Of a stretch of 55,120 bases of DNA, positions 1 to 8,929 are shown piece by piece (the first letter of the stretch is position 1; every line of letters begins with the position of its first letter). Below the pieces are notes generated by a model. The model was not told the origin of the DNA, made no database searches, and was given only the letters and a program-made list of their open reading frames with translations. This stretch comes from Lactiplantibacillus xiangfangensis (GTDB lineage: Bacteria; Bacillota; Bacilli; Lactobacillales; Lactobacillaceae). Position numbers and translations under genes: made by a program. The DNA lies in contig NZ_JQCL01000098.1 in the NCBI RefSeq assembly GCF_001438845.1, positions 1 to 55,120 of the forward strand, given 5' to 3'.

Positions 1-166
1 AGACTGTATCGGGTCCCATTTCGGCCCATACTAAAAAACTCCTTCCTAAGTAAACAAGCTTTAATTATTTGCTTGTCTACTTAAGTAGGAGTATAGCCAA
101 TTTCTGGTTGGCTTTTCCTATTGTTATGGTTGCAAACTAACCGCCTTTTGGCCCACTCTTTTGTGA
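1..166. other. Left-edge intergenic stretch
   Basis: No gene is supported here. It holds the terminator of the leftward LysR gene (listed separately) and about 70 bases of unassigned sequence beyond it. Confidence 0.6.
33..92 (-). terminator. Rho-independent terminator of the LysR gene
   Basis: Arms at 38-59 and 71-92 pair over 22 positions with three non-Watson-Crick positions around an 11-base loop. On the minus strand the hairpin is followed by a run of T (AAAAAA at 33-38 on the plus strand), which fits termination of the leftward gene ending at 167. Confidence 0.7.
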
Positions 167-1066
167 TTAAGGTTCCGCGACAAAGTATTTCTTCACGCAA
201 TTAATAAAGGGTTTCAAAGCGGGATTGTGGTTGTTTTTCAAAAAGGCAATGCCGTAAACGTAAGGTGCTTGGTGGGGATAATTCAGTGGCACAACTTTAA
301 ATTCAGATGAGTCTTTAACACTGGCTAAATTAACCATGATGGCAATACCTAGACCACCTTGCACGAGGGTGTGACTTAGAGAAACTGAATCTGTGTAAAG
401 ATAATTGGCATCCGGACAAGCTTTCTTGATGCGCTGCTGGAGTTTGAATTGACGTGGGGGGCAGATGTTAGCGTTAAATAAAATGATAGTCTCGTGTTGT
501 AGATCCGCAATTGAGAGGGCTTTATGTTGAGCTAACGGATTATTTGCGGGGGTAATGCAGGCAAACTGACCCGTGATGAGTGGGATAAATTGAATGTCTT
601 CCGAGTCGATGATGCTGTCTTGCATCGGAAAAATAACGTCACATTGTTGACTGACGAGGTGTTGTTTTAAGATATTGTGATCGAAGTTCTCTAAATACAA
701 ACGTGAATTCGGATATAACTTATTAAACTCTTTAATGACTATCGGAAAACGCCGAATCTCGTAATACGTGTTGGTATAGCCAATCAGAAGTGAAGAAAAG
801 TCCTTTTCTTCGACGGCTCTGGCCCCGCCGATAACTAAATCGAGCTTGAGTAGTAATGACGGAATATTGTTACAGAGAAATTGCCCCGCACGCGTCAGCG
901 AAACCTTGCGTTTCGTGCGGTTGAAGAGCTTGAAGCCTAGTTCCTGTTCAAGCTTATTAATGGCGTGGGTAACGGCGGGTTGAGTTAGATGTAGGTTCTT
1001 AGCGGTTTGCGAAAAGCTGAGGGTTTCTGACAGGTTAATAAATAGTTTTAAGTATTCGATATTCAT
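167..1066 (-). CDS. LysR-family transcriptional regulator
   Basis: A 299-residue protein of normal LysR length. Residues 1-60 form the winged helix-turn-helix (SQTAKNLHLTQPAVTHAINK, then LGFKLFNR), and the rest matches the periplasmic-binding-like effector domain. The ATG at 1066 has an AGGAG site a few bases upstream. It is transcribed divergently from the fumarate-reductase-type flavoprotein at 1192 across about 125 bp, the classical arrangement in which a LysR protein controls its neighbour and itself. The inducer cannot be read from the sequence; an organic acid such as fumarate, or a related electron acceptor, is inferred only from the neighbour. Confidence 0.9.
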   Translation of the reverse strand: MNIEYLKLFINLSETLSFSQTAKNLHLTQPAVTHAINKLEQELGFKLFNRTKRKVSLTRAGQFLCNNIPSLLLKLDLVIGGARAVEEKDFSSLLIGYTNTYYEIRRFPIVIKEFNKLYPNSRLYLENFDHNILKQHLVSQQCDVIFPMQDSIIDSEDIQFIPLITGQFACITPANNPLAQHKALSIADLQHETIILFNANICPPRQFKLQQRIKKACPDANYLYTDSVSLSHTLVQGGLGIAIMVNLASVKDSSEFKVVPLNYPHQAPYVYGIAFLKNNHNPALKPFINCVKKYFVAEP

Positions 1067-1131
1067 AAGTTGATCTCCTTACTTATAACAATCCTTTATT
1101 AATGATAATACTATTTCATTTCACGGTAAAT

Positions 1132-1146
1132 GGATATCGTGATACC
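1132..1146. promoter_or_regulatory. Candidate LysR operator
   Basis: The near-palindrome GGATATCGTGATACC lies between the divergent LysR and flavoprotein genes and has the dyad form typical of LysR sites. Assignment to this regulator is inferred from position only. Confidence 0.3.
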
Positions 1147-1159
1147 CTTAATTTGTTTA

Positions 1160-1173
1160 TAAAAGCGTTTTCA
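1160..1173 (+). promoter_or_regulatory. cre-like CcpA site before the fumarate reductase gene
   Basis: TAAAAGCGTTTTCA matches the 14-bp catabolite-responsive element pattern TGWAANCGNTNWCA at every position but the second. It lies 5 bases before the AGGAGG site of the gene starting at 1192, so bound CcpA would block early elongation or initiation. Confidence 0.55.
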
Positions 1174-1191
1174 TTTTTAGGAGGGCTAATC

Positions 1192-3021
1192 ATGAGTACA
1201 GAGTTAAATAGTGGCACTTATAACGTTACGGCTGAAGGGTATGAAAATAATTCTACAAAGTTAAAGATTGTGATCGATCACAACCGGGTGGAAAAAATCA
1301 TTCCAGAAAAGGATATTATTCCGAATACGCTAGAAGATGCGGTCTTTACCCAGATTCCAGAGCAAATTATTGCGAACCAATCACTGGCCGTGGATGCCTT
1401 AACTGGGGCGTCACATTCCAGCAAGGGTTTGATTGCTGCGGTCGGCCAAGCGATTGAATTAGCTGGCGGTGATCCTAAAGACTTTGACTACCAGGCCCAG
1501 GTGAACCATGATGCGCTGAAAAAGCCGACACCCGTTACAAATGATGAGAAGACGACTTATGCTGATTGGCGAAAAAAGCCTGCTGAAATTACGAAGAAAA
1601 TTAAAACTGACTTTTTGATCATTGGTGCGGGGATTTCAGGCCTCGCCGCTGCGGTTCAAGCTGGCGAAGAAGGTATTCAAACGACCGTTATTGAAAAGAA
1701 CGGTTTCGTTGCCGGTAACGGTGGTGGTGTTGAAGGCATCTTCGGGATCAACACCGATATGCAAAAAGCGGCCGGCATCCATGCGGAGAAGGAAGAAATT
1801 ATTGCCCGTGAACAAGAATTAGGACAATACCGGGCAGATGGCTCATTCTGGGTCGACCTAGTGAACCATTCAGCGGAAAATATTGATTGGCTTGTTAAAC
1901 AGGGCGTTCAATTAACTAAAGTTGATGATTACCATGGGACCTGTGCATTCCCAACCTTCCACTGGTTTAAAGGCGGATTTGCTTCTGAAGGCTACGTCCC
2001 ATACATGAAGAAACGGGCGGACGAACTTGGTGTTAAATTCATTTTGAATGCGAGTGCTGAAGGTATTATTTATGATGGTGACCGGGCTGCCGGGGCTTAC
2101 ATCGCAACGCCTGAAGGTAACGTCGAAATTGACGCGAAGGCCACGTTGTTAGCAACTGGTGGTGTGGGACATAACCCTGACCTGATTGCCAAACAAGGCT
2201 GGCAGACAAAGAACTTACACTACTGCTCAATGCCAAGTAACACTGGGGATGGCTATATGATGGCGATGTCGCTCGGTGCAAAGGACATGTTGACTGAATC
2301 AGCAGAGTTCATGATGAACTACATTCAGGCGTTGCCACACGAAGGTGTGCATCTATACATTGACCCGATCAACGGGTTCATGTCGCTTCCTTCCGGCGGC
2401 CCGGTTGTCTTTGTCAATCAAGATGGTGTTCGGTTAGTTAATGAAAATGTGAAGAAGGATAACTTGTTATACCAGCGGATGGCTATCAAGTCGACGAAGG
2501 TTACTTATGAAGTCTTCAGTCAGAAGATTTACGACCAAATTACGGCCGGGGTACCGGGTGCCGATGACGTGCTTGCCAAGGCGGTTCAAACTAACGAAGG
2601 TGACTCCCTGTATAAGGCAGATAATTTTGAAGACTTGGCTAAGGCGGTTGGACTCCCAGTCGATTCACTAGTTAAGACGCTTCAACAATATAACCGTTTT
2701 GCAGCCAATGGTAAGGATGAAGAATTTAACAAAGATCCTGAAATGTTAGTTGCCCTCGATGAAGGTCCATTCTACATTGCACGGTTGGACCCGTCTAACT
2801 TGATTGGAATCGGCGGGGTTGCCTCAAACCGGCAATTTGAAGTGATTAAAGACGACTTTGAAAAGATTCCTGGTCTCTACGTTTCCGGGATGGATAGTAC
2901 GATGCAATACCGTAGCGTTTACACGATTACACTGGGCGGTTCTGCGTGTGCACATAACGTGAATTCAGGACGCCACGCGGCAATCAATGCTAAAAAATAC
3001 ATGGCAACGTTAAACAACTAA
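1192..3021 (+). CDS. Fumarate-reductase-type flavoprotein (FMN-binding + FAD-binding)
   Basis: A 609-residue soluble flavoprotein. About residues 10-95 form an FMN-binding domain with the motif DALTGASHS, resembling the site where FMN is joined covalently to a Ser/Thr. From about 145 onward is an FAD-binding succinate dehydrogenase/fumarate reductase domain, with the dinucleotide motif IIGAGISGLAAA and late motifs SNTGDGYMMA and TITLGGSACAHN. There is no signal peptide, so it should act in the cytoplasm, probably passing electrons from reduced flavin to fumarate or a similar enoate. The ATG at 1192 is chosen over an upstream in-frame start because AGGAGG lies at 1179-1184. A cre-like site and the divergent LysR gene suggest carbon-source control. 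A urocanate or methacrylate reductase is possible. Confidence 0.88.
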   Translation: MSTELNSGTYNVTAEGYENNSTKLKIVIDHNRVEKIIPEKDIIPNTLEDAVFTQIPEQIIANQSLAVDALTGASHSSKGLIAAVGQAIELAGGDPKDFDYQAQVNHDALKKPTPVTNDEKTTYADWRKKPAEITKKIKTDFLIIGAGISGLAAAVQAGEEGIQTTVIEKNGFVAGNGGGVEGIFGINTDMQKAAGIHAEKEEIIAREQELGQYRADGSFWVDLVNHSAENIDWLVKQGVQLTKVDDYHGTCAFPTFHWFKGGFASEGYVPYMKKRADELGVKFILNASAEGIIYDGDRAAGAYIATPEGNVEIDAKATLLATGGVGHNPDLIAKQGWQTKNLHYCSMPSNTGDGYMMAMSLGAKDMLTESAEFMMNYIQALPHEGVHLYIDPINGFMSLPSGGPVVFVNQDGVRLVNENVKKDNLLYQRMAIKSTKVTYEVFSQKIYDQITAGVPGADDVLAKAVQTNEGDSLYKADNFEDLAKAVGLPVDSLVKTLQQYNRFAANGKDEEFNKDPEMLVALDEGPFYIARLDPSNLIGIGGVASNRQFEVIKDDFEKIPGLYVSGMDSTMQYRSVYTITLGGSACAHNVNSGRHAAINAKKYMATLNN

Positions 3022-3076
3022 AATAGAGCGCGATAAACTGCCTTTTGCTACACGCTTCAATCGCAATAATGGAAAG

Positions 3077-3113
3077 ATAACCGTTCAGAAAAATATTTCT
3101 GAGCGGTTATTTT
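3077..3113 (+). terminator. Terminator with TTCAGAAA core (family copy a)
   Basis: A 15-bp hairpin (ATAACCG outer stem, TTCAGAAA inner stem) ending in TTTT, downstream of the flavoprotein gene. It belongs to the family of hairpins sharing this core. The preceding CCTTTTGCTACACG at 3034-3047 matches the box seen upstream of other copies. Confidence 0.75.
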
Positions 3114-3224
3114 AGTCCTATCTCAGATCCGTTTTTTGTTTAAAAAATGGTCCTCAATGTTTTTTTAGATTGGTGCAATCATATATTTTATTTATATAAA
3201 TTAATAATTATGTCCCGATGTGGC

Positions 3225-3253
3225 TTGATAACGTCCCGCCCGAACTATACAAT
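3225..3253 (+). promoter_or_regulatory. Promoter of the serine hydrolase gene
   Basis: TTGATA at 3225-3230 and TACAAT at 3248-3253 are separated by 17 bp and lie 17 bp before the ATG at 3271. Confidence 0.65.
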
Positions 3254-3270
3254 GGTTCAGGGAGAAAATT

Positions 3271-4998
3271 ATGAATTTTATGAAAAATATTAGTATGACA
3301 AGTAAATTAGTTAGTCACATCGGCCGGATGAGCTTGCTGGCCGGGGTCGTTGCAATCGTTACGACGGTTGCCATTGGTCAGACAACGTTCCAAGAAAAAC
3401 ACAGTGGCTCGACCGTTGTACAAGCCGCAACGCTGCCAGTCCACTTAACGTCGAAGTACCGAACGGTCAACGACGCCGTTCAAATCAAGCCTACATATCG
3501 AAATTCAACGCACAAAGCGTACGACGTCATCAACGGCGTTGCGGGCAATAATCAGCGAATCAGCCTAAAGGGTAAATATCGGCTTAATAAGCTTAATATT
3601 TTGTATGTTGATCAGCGAATGAACATTGATAAAGGGGTCTACTACCACTTTAAGATTGGGAAGAAGAGTGGTTGGATTTGGCGTGGCTACACGCAACCGT
3701 ATACCCCTAAATATGTTGCTGGTAAGAGCAAAAAAATCAATAAGACGGTGTACGTTCAACCAGCGTACCGGGCTGCGACGAGCAAGAAAAAAGTATTTGG
3801 CTTCAAGGTTGTGCGTCACCACACTAACTTTAAGACCAAATATAAGTTAAATAAATTTACTAAGTTTAAAGCCACTAAAAAGATGAAGGTCAAAAATGCG
3901 GTTTACTACTACGTCACTAGTGGGACCAAAAAGGGCTGGGTTTGGCATGGCTATACCACGACGAAAAAGCCACTGGTCAATACGTATTTAGCGACGGAAA
4001 TTAAGCAGACCATGAACAAGTACCACTTACGCGGTAAGGTGCTCGTCGTTAATGGTAAGCAAAGTAACCGTGACGCTGAAGGGGTCGGCTATGCGAACTA
4101 TGGCCGCCGGATCTTAAATAATAAGTCGAACGTGGTGTATCAAGGGGCTTCCTTGCAAAAAGCCATGACGGGTTCGATGATGGTGCAAGTCATTACGGAG
4201 TCTCAAAAGACGGGGCGCCGGATTACTCAAAACACGGCAATCAGTCGGTGGTACCCGGGACTAAAAGGGGCAAACAACATTACGGTCGGAAATTTACTGA
4301 CGCAGACGTCGGGAATTACTGATCATAATTCAGAGGTCGTTCCCAGCCAAAAGTTGAGTGAACAACAGGCCATTGACCAAGCGGTAGCCCGAATCAATCA
4401 ATCGGGTGTTTCTGAGAAATCGTATCATTACAATAATGATAATTATATTTTGTTAGCAGGGATTATTCGGGCCGTTACGGGCCAGTCGTATGAGCAGAAT
4501 TTAAATCAACGAATTATTAAGCCACTAGGATTGAAGCATACTTATATGTGGAATTCCGTTTCAAGTAAGTACGTCAAAGCACGCAGTTACAAATATATTA
4601 ATAAGAACTATCAACACGGGGTTAATCCTAACGATAAGTTATTATCTTATATTATCGGTGCGGGTAATATGTACACGACCGTTAACGACTACGAAACCTT
4701 TGAACATGGGCTGAAGAACGGTAAGATTCTTAATAGTTCCGACTACCATTATCTGACCAACATTAATAGCAAGTCCGGCAGTGGTTATTCTGGCGGGATG
4801 TACGTTCGCCATAATGGCAACGTGAAGGCCGTCTATGGCACGTTGGCCAAGAACCACGTGGGTAACTGGGTCCAGTTGACGAAGAACAATGGTCAGGGAA
4901 TTATTCTTTTTGCTAATCAAAGTAACAGTGCTGACGACGTTAAGCAGGCTGGTTATGAAATATTGAGCCGTTTCTCAAACCAGTTTGACGCACGGTAA
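3271..4998 (+). CDS. Secreted beta-lactamase-family serine hydrolase with SH3/GW-like repeats
   Basis: A 575-residue protein with an N-terminal hydrophobic export segment (about 18-40). Two related modules of about 75 residues follow, each ending in a GW motif (SGWIWRGY and KGWVWHGY), resembling GW/SH3 wall-binding modules. From about residue 240 is a beta-lactamase/class C penicillin-binding-protein-like domain. The nucleophile motif is SLQK (SxxK, Ser about 294), the second is YNN (about 386), and HNG (about 513) stands where KTG or HTG usually sits. The family includes D,D-peptidases and esterases, so a peptidoglycan or ester substrate outside the cell is likely but not proven. It stands alone with its own promoter. 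Confidence 0.85.
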   Translation: MNFMKNISMTSKLVSHIGRMSLLAGVVAIVTTVAIGQTTFQEKHSGSTVVQAATLPVHLTSKYRTVNDAVQIKPTYRNSTHKAYDVINGVAGNNQRISLKGKYRLNKLNILYVDQRMNIDKGVYYHFKIGKKSGWIWRGYTQPYTPKYVAGKSKKINKTVYVQPAYRAATSKKKVFGFKVVRHHTNFKTKYKLNKFTKFKATKKMKVKNAVYYYVTSGTKKGWVWHGYTTTKKPLVNTYLATEIKQTMNKYHLRGKVLVVNGKQSNRDAEGVGYANYGRRILNNKSNVVYQGASLQKAMTGSMMVQVITESQKTGRRITQNTAISRWYPGLKGANNITVGNLLTQTSGITDHNSEVVPSQKLSEQQAIDQAVARINQSGVSEKSYHYNNDNYILLAGIIRAVTGQSYEQNLNQRIIKPLGLKHTYMWNSVSSKYVKARSYKYINKNYQHGVNPNDKLLSYIIGAGNMYTTVNDYETFEHGLKNGKILNSSDYHYLTNINSKSGSGYSGGMYVRHNGNVKAVYGTLAKNHVGNWVQLTKNNGQGIILFANQSNSADDVKQAGYEILSRFSNQFDAR

Positions 4999-5412
4999 CT
5001 ATCTGAATATCATCATTTAAGCAGACGTATCAACCGGGGGACTAATGGGTTGGCATGGCTGCTTTTTGATTGGAAATTAAAGAAAAATGGACAAAAAAAA
5101 CACCATAACCCCCTCATCGTGATGTCACGTTAGTTGCGGCACTTGTTTGACTAAGCTGCCATTATAAGCCGGTGCCCCGCGTAATGTAAGTAGTATTTGG
5201 CTCCCGTGAGCAACAAATATTACGGGTATAAATTCCCCCAGCTAAATGACCACTGGTTGATAGTGCTTACGGTTTCCGGATTCCCCAATGTTAAAAATGT
5301 AACCCATTTACCTTAAACATCTATGAACCATATACATTCTATATCTTGTTTGATGATTCATAGTAATGTTTTTAGACATTAGGTAGGTTAACTAACTTAT
5401 TGAATGAGAACT
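4999..5412. other. Convergent intergenic region without a recognised gene
   Basis: Holds an imperfect hairpin followed by TTTTT at about 5020-5067, the likely terminator of the serine hydrolase, and a second hairpin (AACAT.TATGAA paired with TTCATA..ATGTT, about 5318-5375). No ORF with a ribosome site was found. Confidence 0.5.
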
Positions 5413-6588
5413 TTATTGAAAAACATTAGTGTGCCGTTCAATTAAGAAACCAATGACCAAAATTGCGATTGCGAGCACTAAACAGCTCAGTAACGTGCTT
5501 AGCCACGATCCGCTCCAGCTTTTTAAGAGGCCGAATGAAAAGGGACCAGCGGCGGCAAAAAGATAGCCAAAGGTCTGCGCCATGCCAGAGACTTCAATTG
5601 TTTCGCTTGGATTACTCGTTTTTTGTGTGAAAAAGATAATGGCAAGGTTGAATGAAAAACCTGAAGCAACGCCCATCAATAAGGCTAACGTGACGCCAAA
5701 AGCTAGGGTGTGCAGCGGCAAGTAAACGCCAATTGTCCCGAGGCCAAACCCGATCCCGATAATCCACAGCATCAGTTGTTTTCCTAACTTAGAACTGGCA
5801 AAGATTGGCGTCAGCAGGGCACATGCTAAGCAAGCTAATTGTAAGATTGTTACTAACATGGCAGCCACGTTAGCGTCGTAGCCAACAGTTTGGAAGATGT
5901 TTGGCAACCACGTCACTAGTGAATAGTATAGCAAGGCTTGAATGCCAAAAAAGAGCGTGATCAACCAGGCCAGCTGATCAGTCCAAATTGATTTTGGAAG
6001 TTTAGCGGTGGTATTGGTGGCTTTCACGGTATCAGCAGGGTGACGGTCAGTCAGTAATAGACAACCAATGACGCTGATTAGGGAGAGCACGAAGAGGACA
6101 ACCATGGTCGTTGTCAGCGAGAATTTAGCCGTTAGCGGGCCGACGATCCCAGTTGCAAGGGAACTCATCAGGACCATCGCGGTGGTATACAGGCTAACGC
6201 CTAACGTGGGGCGGTTTGGCAAGCGGTCTTTGATGACTGCTGGAATGATGACGTTACCGCCATCGATGCCCAAGCCAATTAAAAAAGTGCCCAGCAGCAG
6301 TGGGGTGACCTGTGGTAAAATTCGCAAAGCCGCGCCACAACTTAAAATGATAAAAGCAATCAGGAGAACTTTGAATTCACCCCAGCGTTGACTGGCTTTA
6401 GTGAAAACCGATGAAAAGATTGCGAAGGTCAGGAGTGGAATCGAAGTGAGTAACCCAGCCACCGTTGCCGATAAACCGCTAGCTTGCTGGAGATTTGGCA
6501 AGATGGGTGGAATGGCCGTGATGGGTAAGCGCATGTTGATGGCAACCAGCACAATCCCGAGTGCGGTAAAACCCTTGCGACGCTGCAT
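5413..6588 (-). CDS. MFS transporter, CynX/NimT-like
   Basis: A 391-residue integral membrane protein with about twelve hydrophobic segments. The opening NMRLPITAIPPILP resembles the N-terminal signature of the cyanate/nitroimidazole (CynX/NimT/YycB) branch of the major facilitator superfamily. The substrate cannot be inferred. The ATG at 6588 is preceded by AAGGTG. The gene is divergent from the methionine T-box operon, and no partner gene or regulator lies beside it. Confidence 0.85.
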   Translation of the reverse strand: MQRRKGFTALGIVLVAINMRLPITAIPPILPNLQQASGLSATVAGLLTSIPLLTFAIFSSVFTKASQRWGEFKVLLIAFIILSCGAALRILPQVTPLLLGTFLIGLGIDGGNVIIPAVIKDRLPNRPTLGVSLYTTAMVLMSSLATGIVGPLTAKFSLTTTMVVLFVLSLISVIGCLLLTDRHPADTVKATNTTAKLPKSIWTDQLAWLITLFFGIQALLYYSLVTWLPNIFQTVGYDANVAAMLVTILQLACLACALLTPIFASSKLGKQLMLWIIGIGFGLGTIGVYLPLHTLAFGVTLALLMGVASGFSFNLAIIFFTQKTSNPSETIEVSGMAQTFGYLFAAAGPFSFGLLKSWSGSWLSTLLSCLVLAIAILVIGFLIERHTNVFQ

Positions 6589-6713
6589 AAAAACACCTTC
6601 TTAGAGAAAAAGTTTTGTTATCAATATATTAATATTATACCGTTTAAGGGTAGCTGGCACGGCCTTTTTAATGATCAGTGAATCCGCTGATTAAAATTTA
6701 ATTAAAGAAATCC

Positions 6714-6742
6714 TTGACAACTTTTAATCGTTTAGCCATAAT
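6714..6742 (+). promoter_or_regulatory. Promoter of the metQNI operon
   Basis: TTGACA at 6714-6719 and CATAAT at 6737-6742 are separated by 17 bp, placing the transcript start just before the T-box leader. Confidence 0.75.
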
Positions 6743-6748
6743 TAGAGC

Positions 6749-7014
6749 CATCAAGAAAGATGAGTAGCAATTGTTAACCGGCAACAGAGAGTCACTGACT
6801 GCTGAAAGGTGATCCGGAGCGCGTTGTGAAGATGGTCTTTTTAAACGAATTCAATTGGTGAGCGTACGCGTAAGCCAGTTGCGGCAAATGCCCGTTATCG
6901 CAGCAGTTAGTTCTGCATGAGTGGGTGTCCTAGTGACACTATTAAGGTGGTACCGCGGCCGTGGAAGTCGTCCTTGTTATTTATTTATATATAACAAGGA
7001 CGACTTTTTTTATT
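6749..7014 (+). ncRNA. T-box leader (methionine) with terminator
   Basis: A T-box riboswitch. The conserved T-box AAGGTGGTACCGCG is at 6944-6957, and its TGGT at 6948-6951 can pair with a tRNA acceptor end carrying discriminator A. It is followed by a 14-bp terminator hairpin (6967-6980 with 6991-7004) and T7. An ATG in the context GAAGATGGTC at 6832-6834 is the probable specifier codon. Uncharged tRNA-Met should stabilise the antiterminator and switch on metQ-metN-metI, whose products import methionine. The specifier call is inferred from the downstream genes and local sequence, not from a folded structure. Confidence 0.92.
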
Positions 7015-7048
7015 ACCTTAAAATTAAAAGAGAGATGAGGATTAGATT

Positions 7049-7888
7049 ATGAGAAGAAATACAAAGTGGTTATTAGCGTTAGTTGGGGTCATCGTCGTTT
7101 TTACAGGGATTTGGGGTTTTAGTCACAATAGTGATGGTCAAGCCAGTGGCAGTAAGTTAAAGACGGTTAAGATTGGTGTGGCTGCGGGCCCTTACGGAGA
7201 CATGGCGACGAAGGTGTTAGGACCGTTATTGGAAAAGAAAGGCTACAAAGTCGTTACGAAAGAATTTAACGATTACGTGCAGCCTAATAAGGCGTTGAAT
7301 TCTGGCGAAATCGATGCTAATTTGTTCCAACACTCACTTTACTTAAAGACGTTTGCTAAGGCGAACCATTTAAAATTATCCGCAATTTCTGAAACGCCAA
7401 CGTTGGGCATGGGGATCTATTCCAAGAAGCTTAGCAAGTTGAGTACGTTAAAGGACGGTGCCACGGTTTCCATTCCGAATGACCCATCAAACTTGGCCCG
7501 CGCCTTACAGTTGCTTGCCGCTCAAAAATTAATTACCTTGAAAAAACACATTAACGTGACGACGGCTAGCAAGGTCGACATTGCGACGAACCCAAAGAAT
7601 TTGAAAATCAAGACTTTGGACGCCGCACAATTGCCACAATCACTCAGCAACGTTGCTATTACCGTTGTTCCTGGGAACTACTCTTGGAGTGCGAAGTTGA
7701 ATCCTTCTAAGGCCTTGGCGTTAGAAAAACTACAAGATGACTATAAAGAAGTTTTCGTCGTTAAAACGAGCAATAAGAACGCCGCTTTTGCGAAGGCAGT
7801 CAAATCCGTTTTGAATAGTAAAGAATTCAAGCAAGCCATCGCTAAGTCACAATTCAAAGATTTCGACAAACCAACGTCGTGGCAGTAG
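7049..7888 (+). CDS. metQ: D-methionine-type ABC transporter substrate-binding protein
   Basis: A 279-residue NlpA/MetQ-family solute-binding protein that should deliver methionine to the MetNI transporter. Family signatures include KIGVAAGPYGDMA, NLFQHSLYLK, SIPNDPSNLARAL and the late VPGNYSW region. The N-terminus is a single hydrophobic segment (about 7-25) with no cysteine in or after it, so the usual lipobox is absent and the protein is probably held by an uncleaved membrane anchor or released. It is the first gene behind the T-box leader, with metN starting 12 bp downstream. Confidence 0.92.
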   Translation: MRRNTKWLLALVGVIVVFTGIWGFSHNSDGQASGSKLKTVKIGVAAGPYGDMATKVLGPLLEKKGYKVVTKEFNDYVQPNKALNSGEIDANLFQHSLYLKTFAKANHLKLSAISETPTLGMGIYSKKLSKLSTLKDGATVSIPNDPSNLARALQLLAAQKLITLKKHINVTTASKVDIATNPKNLKIKTLDAAQLPQSLSNVAITVVPGNYSWSAKLNPSKALALEKLQDDYKEVFVVKTSNKNAAFAKAVKSVLNSKEFKQAIAKSQFKDFDKPTSWQ

Positions 7889-7900
7889 GGAGGCCCTTGT

Positions 7901-8929
7901 ATGAGTCAAATTGAGTTAAAAAATATTGATGTGACGTTTAAGCAAAAGGGCCGGACGGTATCAGCGGTCAAGGATGTCTCCCTCAACATTGAAAAGGGTG
8001 AGATTTTTGGAATTGTCGGTTTGTCCGGTGCCGGTAAGTCAACCTTAGTACGGACTATCAATTATTTACAAGTTCCTAGTAAGGGTCAGGTGGTCGTTGA
8101 TGGAACTGATTTGACCCGTGCTAATGGGAAAACAATTGCGCAGGTTCGGCGTAAGATTGGCTTTATCTTTCAAAACTTTAACTTAATTAACAACCGGACT
8201 CTGGCACAGAACTTAGCGTTTGCGCTCACTGCCGGGGGTTACCCGGAAAAGAAGCAACCCGCCCGAATTACGGAACTTTTAAAATTAGTCGGTTTAGCAG
8301 ACCGTCAAGATAATTACCCAAGCCAGCTATCTGGCGGGCAAAAGCAACGGGTCGGGATTGCCCGGGCCCTCGCTAATGACCCTGACATCTTATTATGTGA
8401 TGAAGCGACCAGTGCGTTGGACGTGGAAACGGCTGAAGAAATCATTGAGATTTTAAAGGGCATCAATCAACGGCTCAATATTACGATCGTGTTCATTACC
8501 CACCAATTGGAAGTGGCCCGCAGTCTGTTTGACCGGGTGGCCGTCATGGAGAATGGAAAATTAGTGGAAAAATCATCCACTTACGACCTGTTTGCGGCGC
8601 CACAATCAGACATGGGACAACGGCTGGTCAGCCGGTTCTTGGACACTAAGTTACCGGAAAAAGTTCAGGCCCAGGTGACGAGCCAATCCGGGCAATTACT
8701 TGCTTTGCGCTATCGGGGGAGCGATTCACTGACACCCATCATTACGAAGATTGCAAAGGAGACCGACGTCGACATTAACATTATTCAAGGCCGGGTGGAA
8801 TTTATTCAAGACCGAGCCATCGGGGTGCTTGTCGTGTATTTAACGGGGAAACCAGTTGCGGTCAGTCGGGCGATTCAAGCCTTTCAGGCACGGGTCGATT
8901 ACGTAGAGGAGGTTGAAAATCATGAATGA
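7901..8929 (+). CDS. metN: Methionine ABC transporter ATP-binding protein
   Basis: A 342-residue ATPase. Residues 1-240 hold Walker A (GLSGAGKST), the Q-loop (FQNFNL), signature LSGGQKQR, Walker B (ILLCDEATSALD) and the switch histidine (FITHQLEV). About residues 265-340 form the NIL/ACT-like domain that in MetN proteins binds methionine and inhibits transport when internal methionine is high. It should pair with MetI at the membrane to energise uptake. The 3' end overlaps metI by 8 bp, indicating translational coupling. Confidence 0.95.
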   Translation: MSQIELKNIDVTFKQKGRTVSAVKDVSLNIEKGEIFGIVGLSGAGKSTLVRTINYLQVPSKGQVVVDGTDLTRANGKTIAQVRRKIGFIFQNFNLINNRTLAQNLAFALTAGGYPEKKQPARITELLKLVGLADRQDNYPSQLSGGQKQRVGIARALANDPDILLCDEATSALDVETAEEIIEILKGINQRLNITIVFITHQLEVARSLFDRVAVMENGKLVEKSSTYDLFAAPQSDMGQRLVSRFLDTKLPEKVQAQVTSQSGQLLALRYRGSDSLTPIITKIAKETDVDINIIQGRVEFIQDRAIGVLVVYLTGKPVAVSRAIQAFQARVDYVEEVENHE

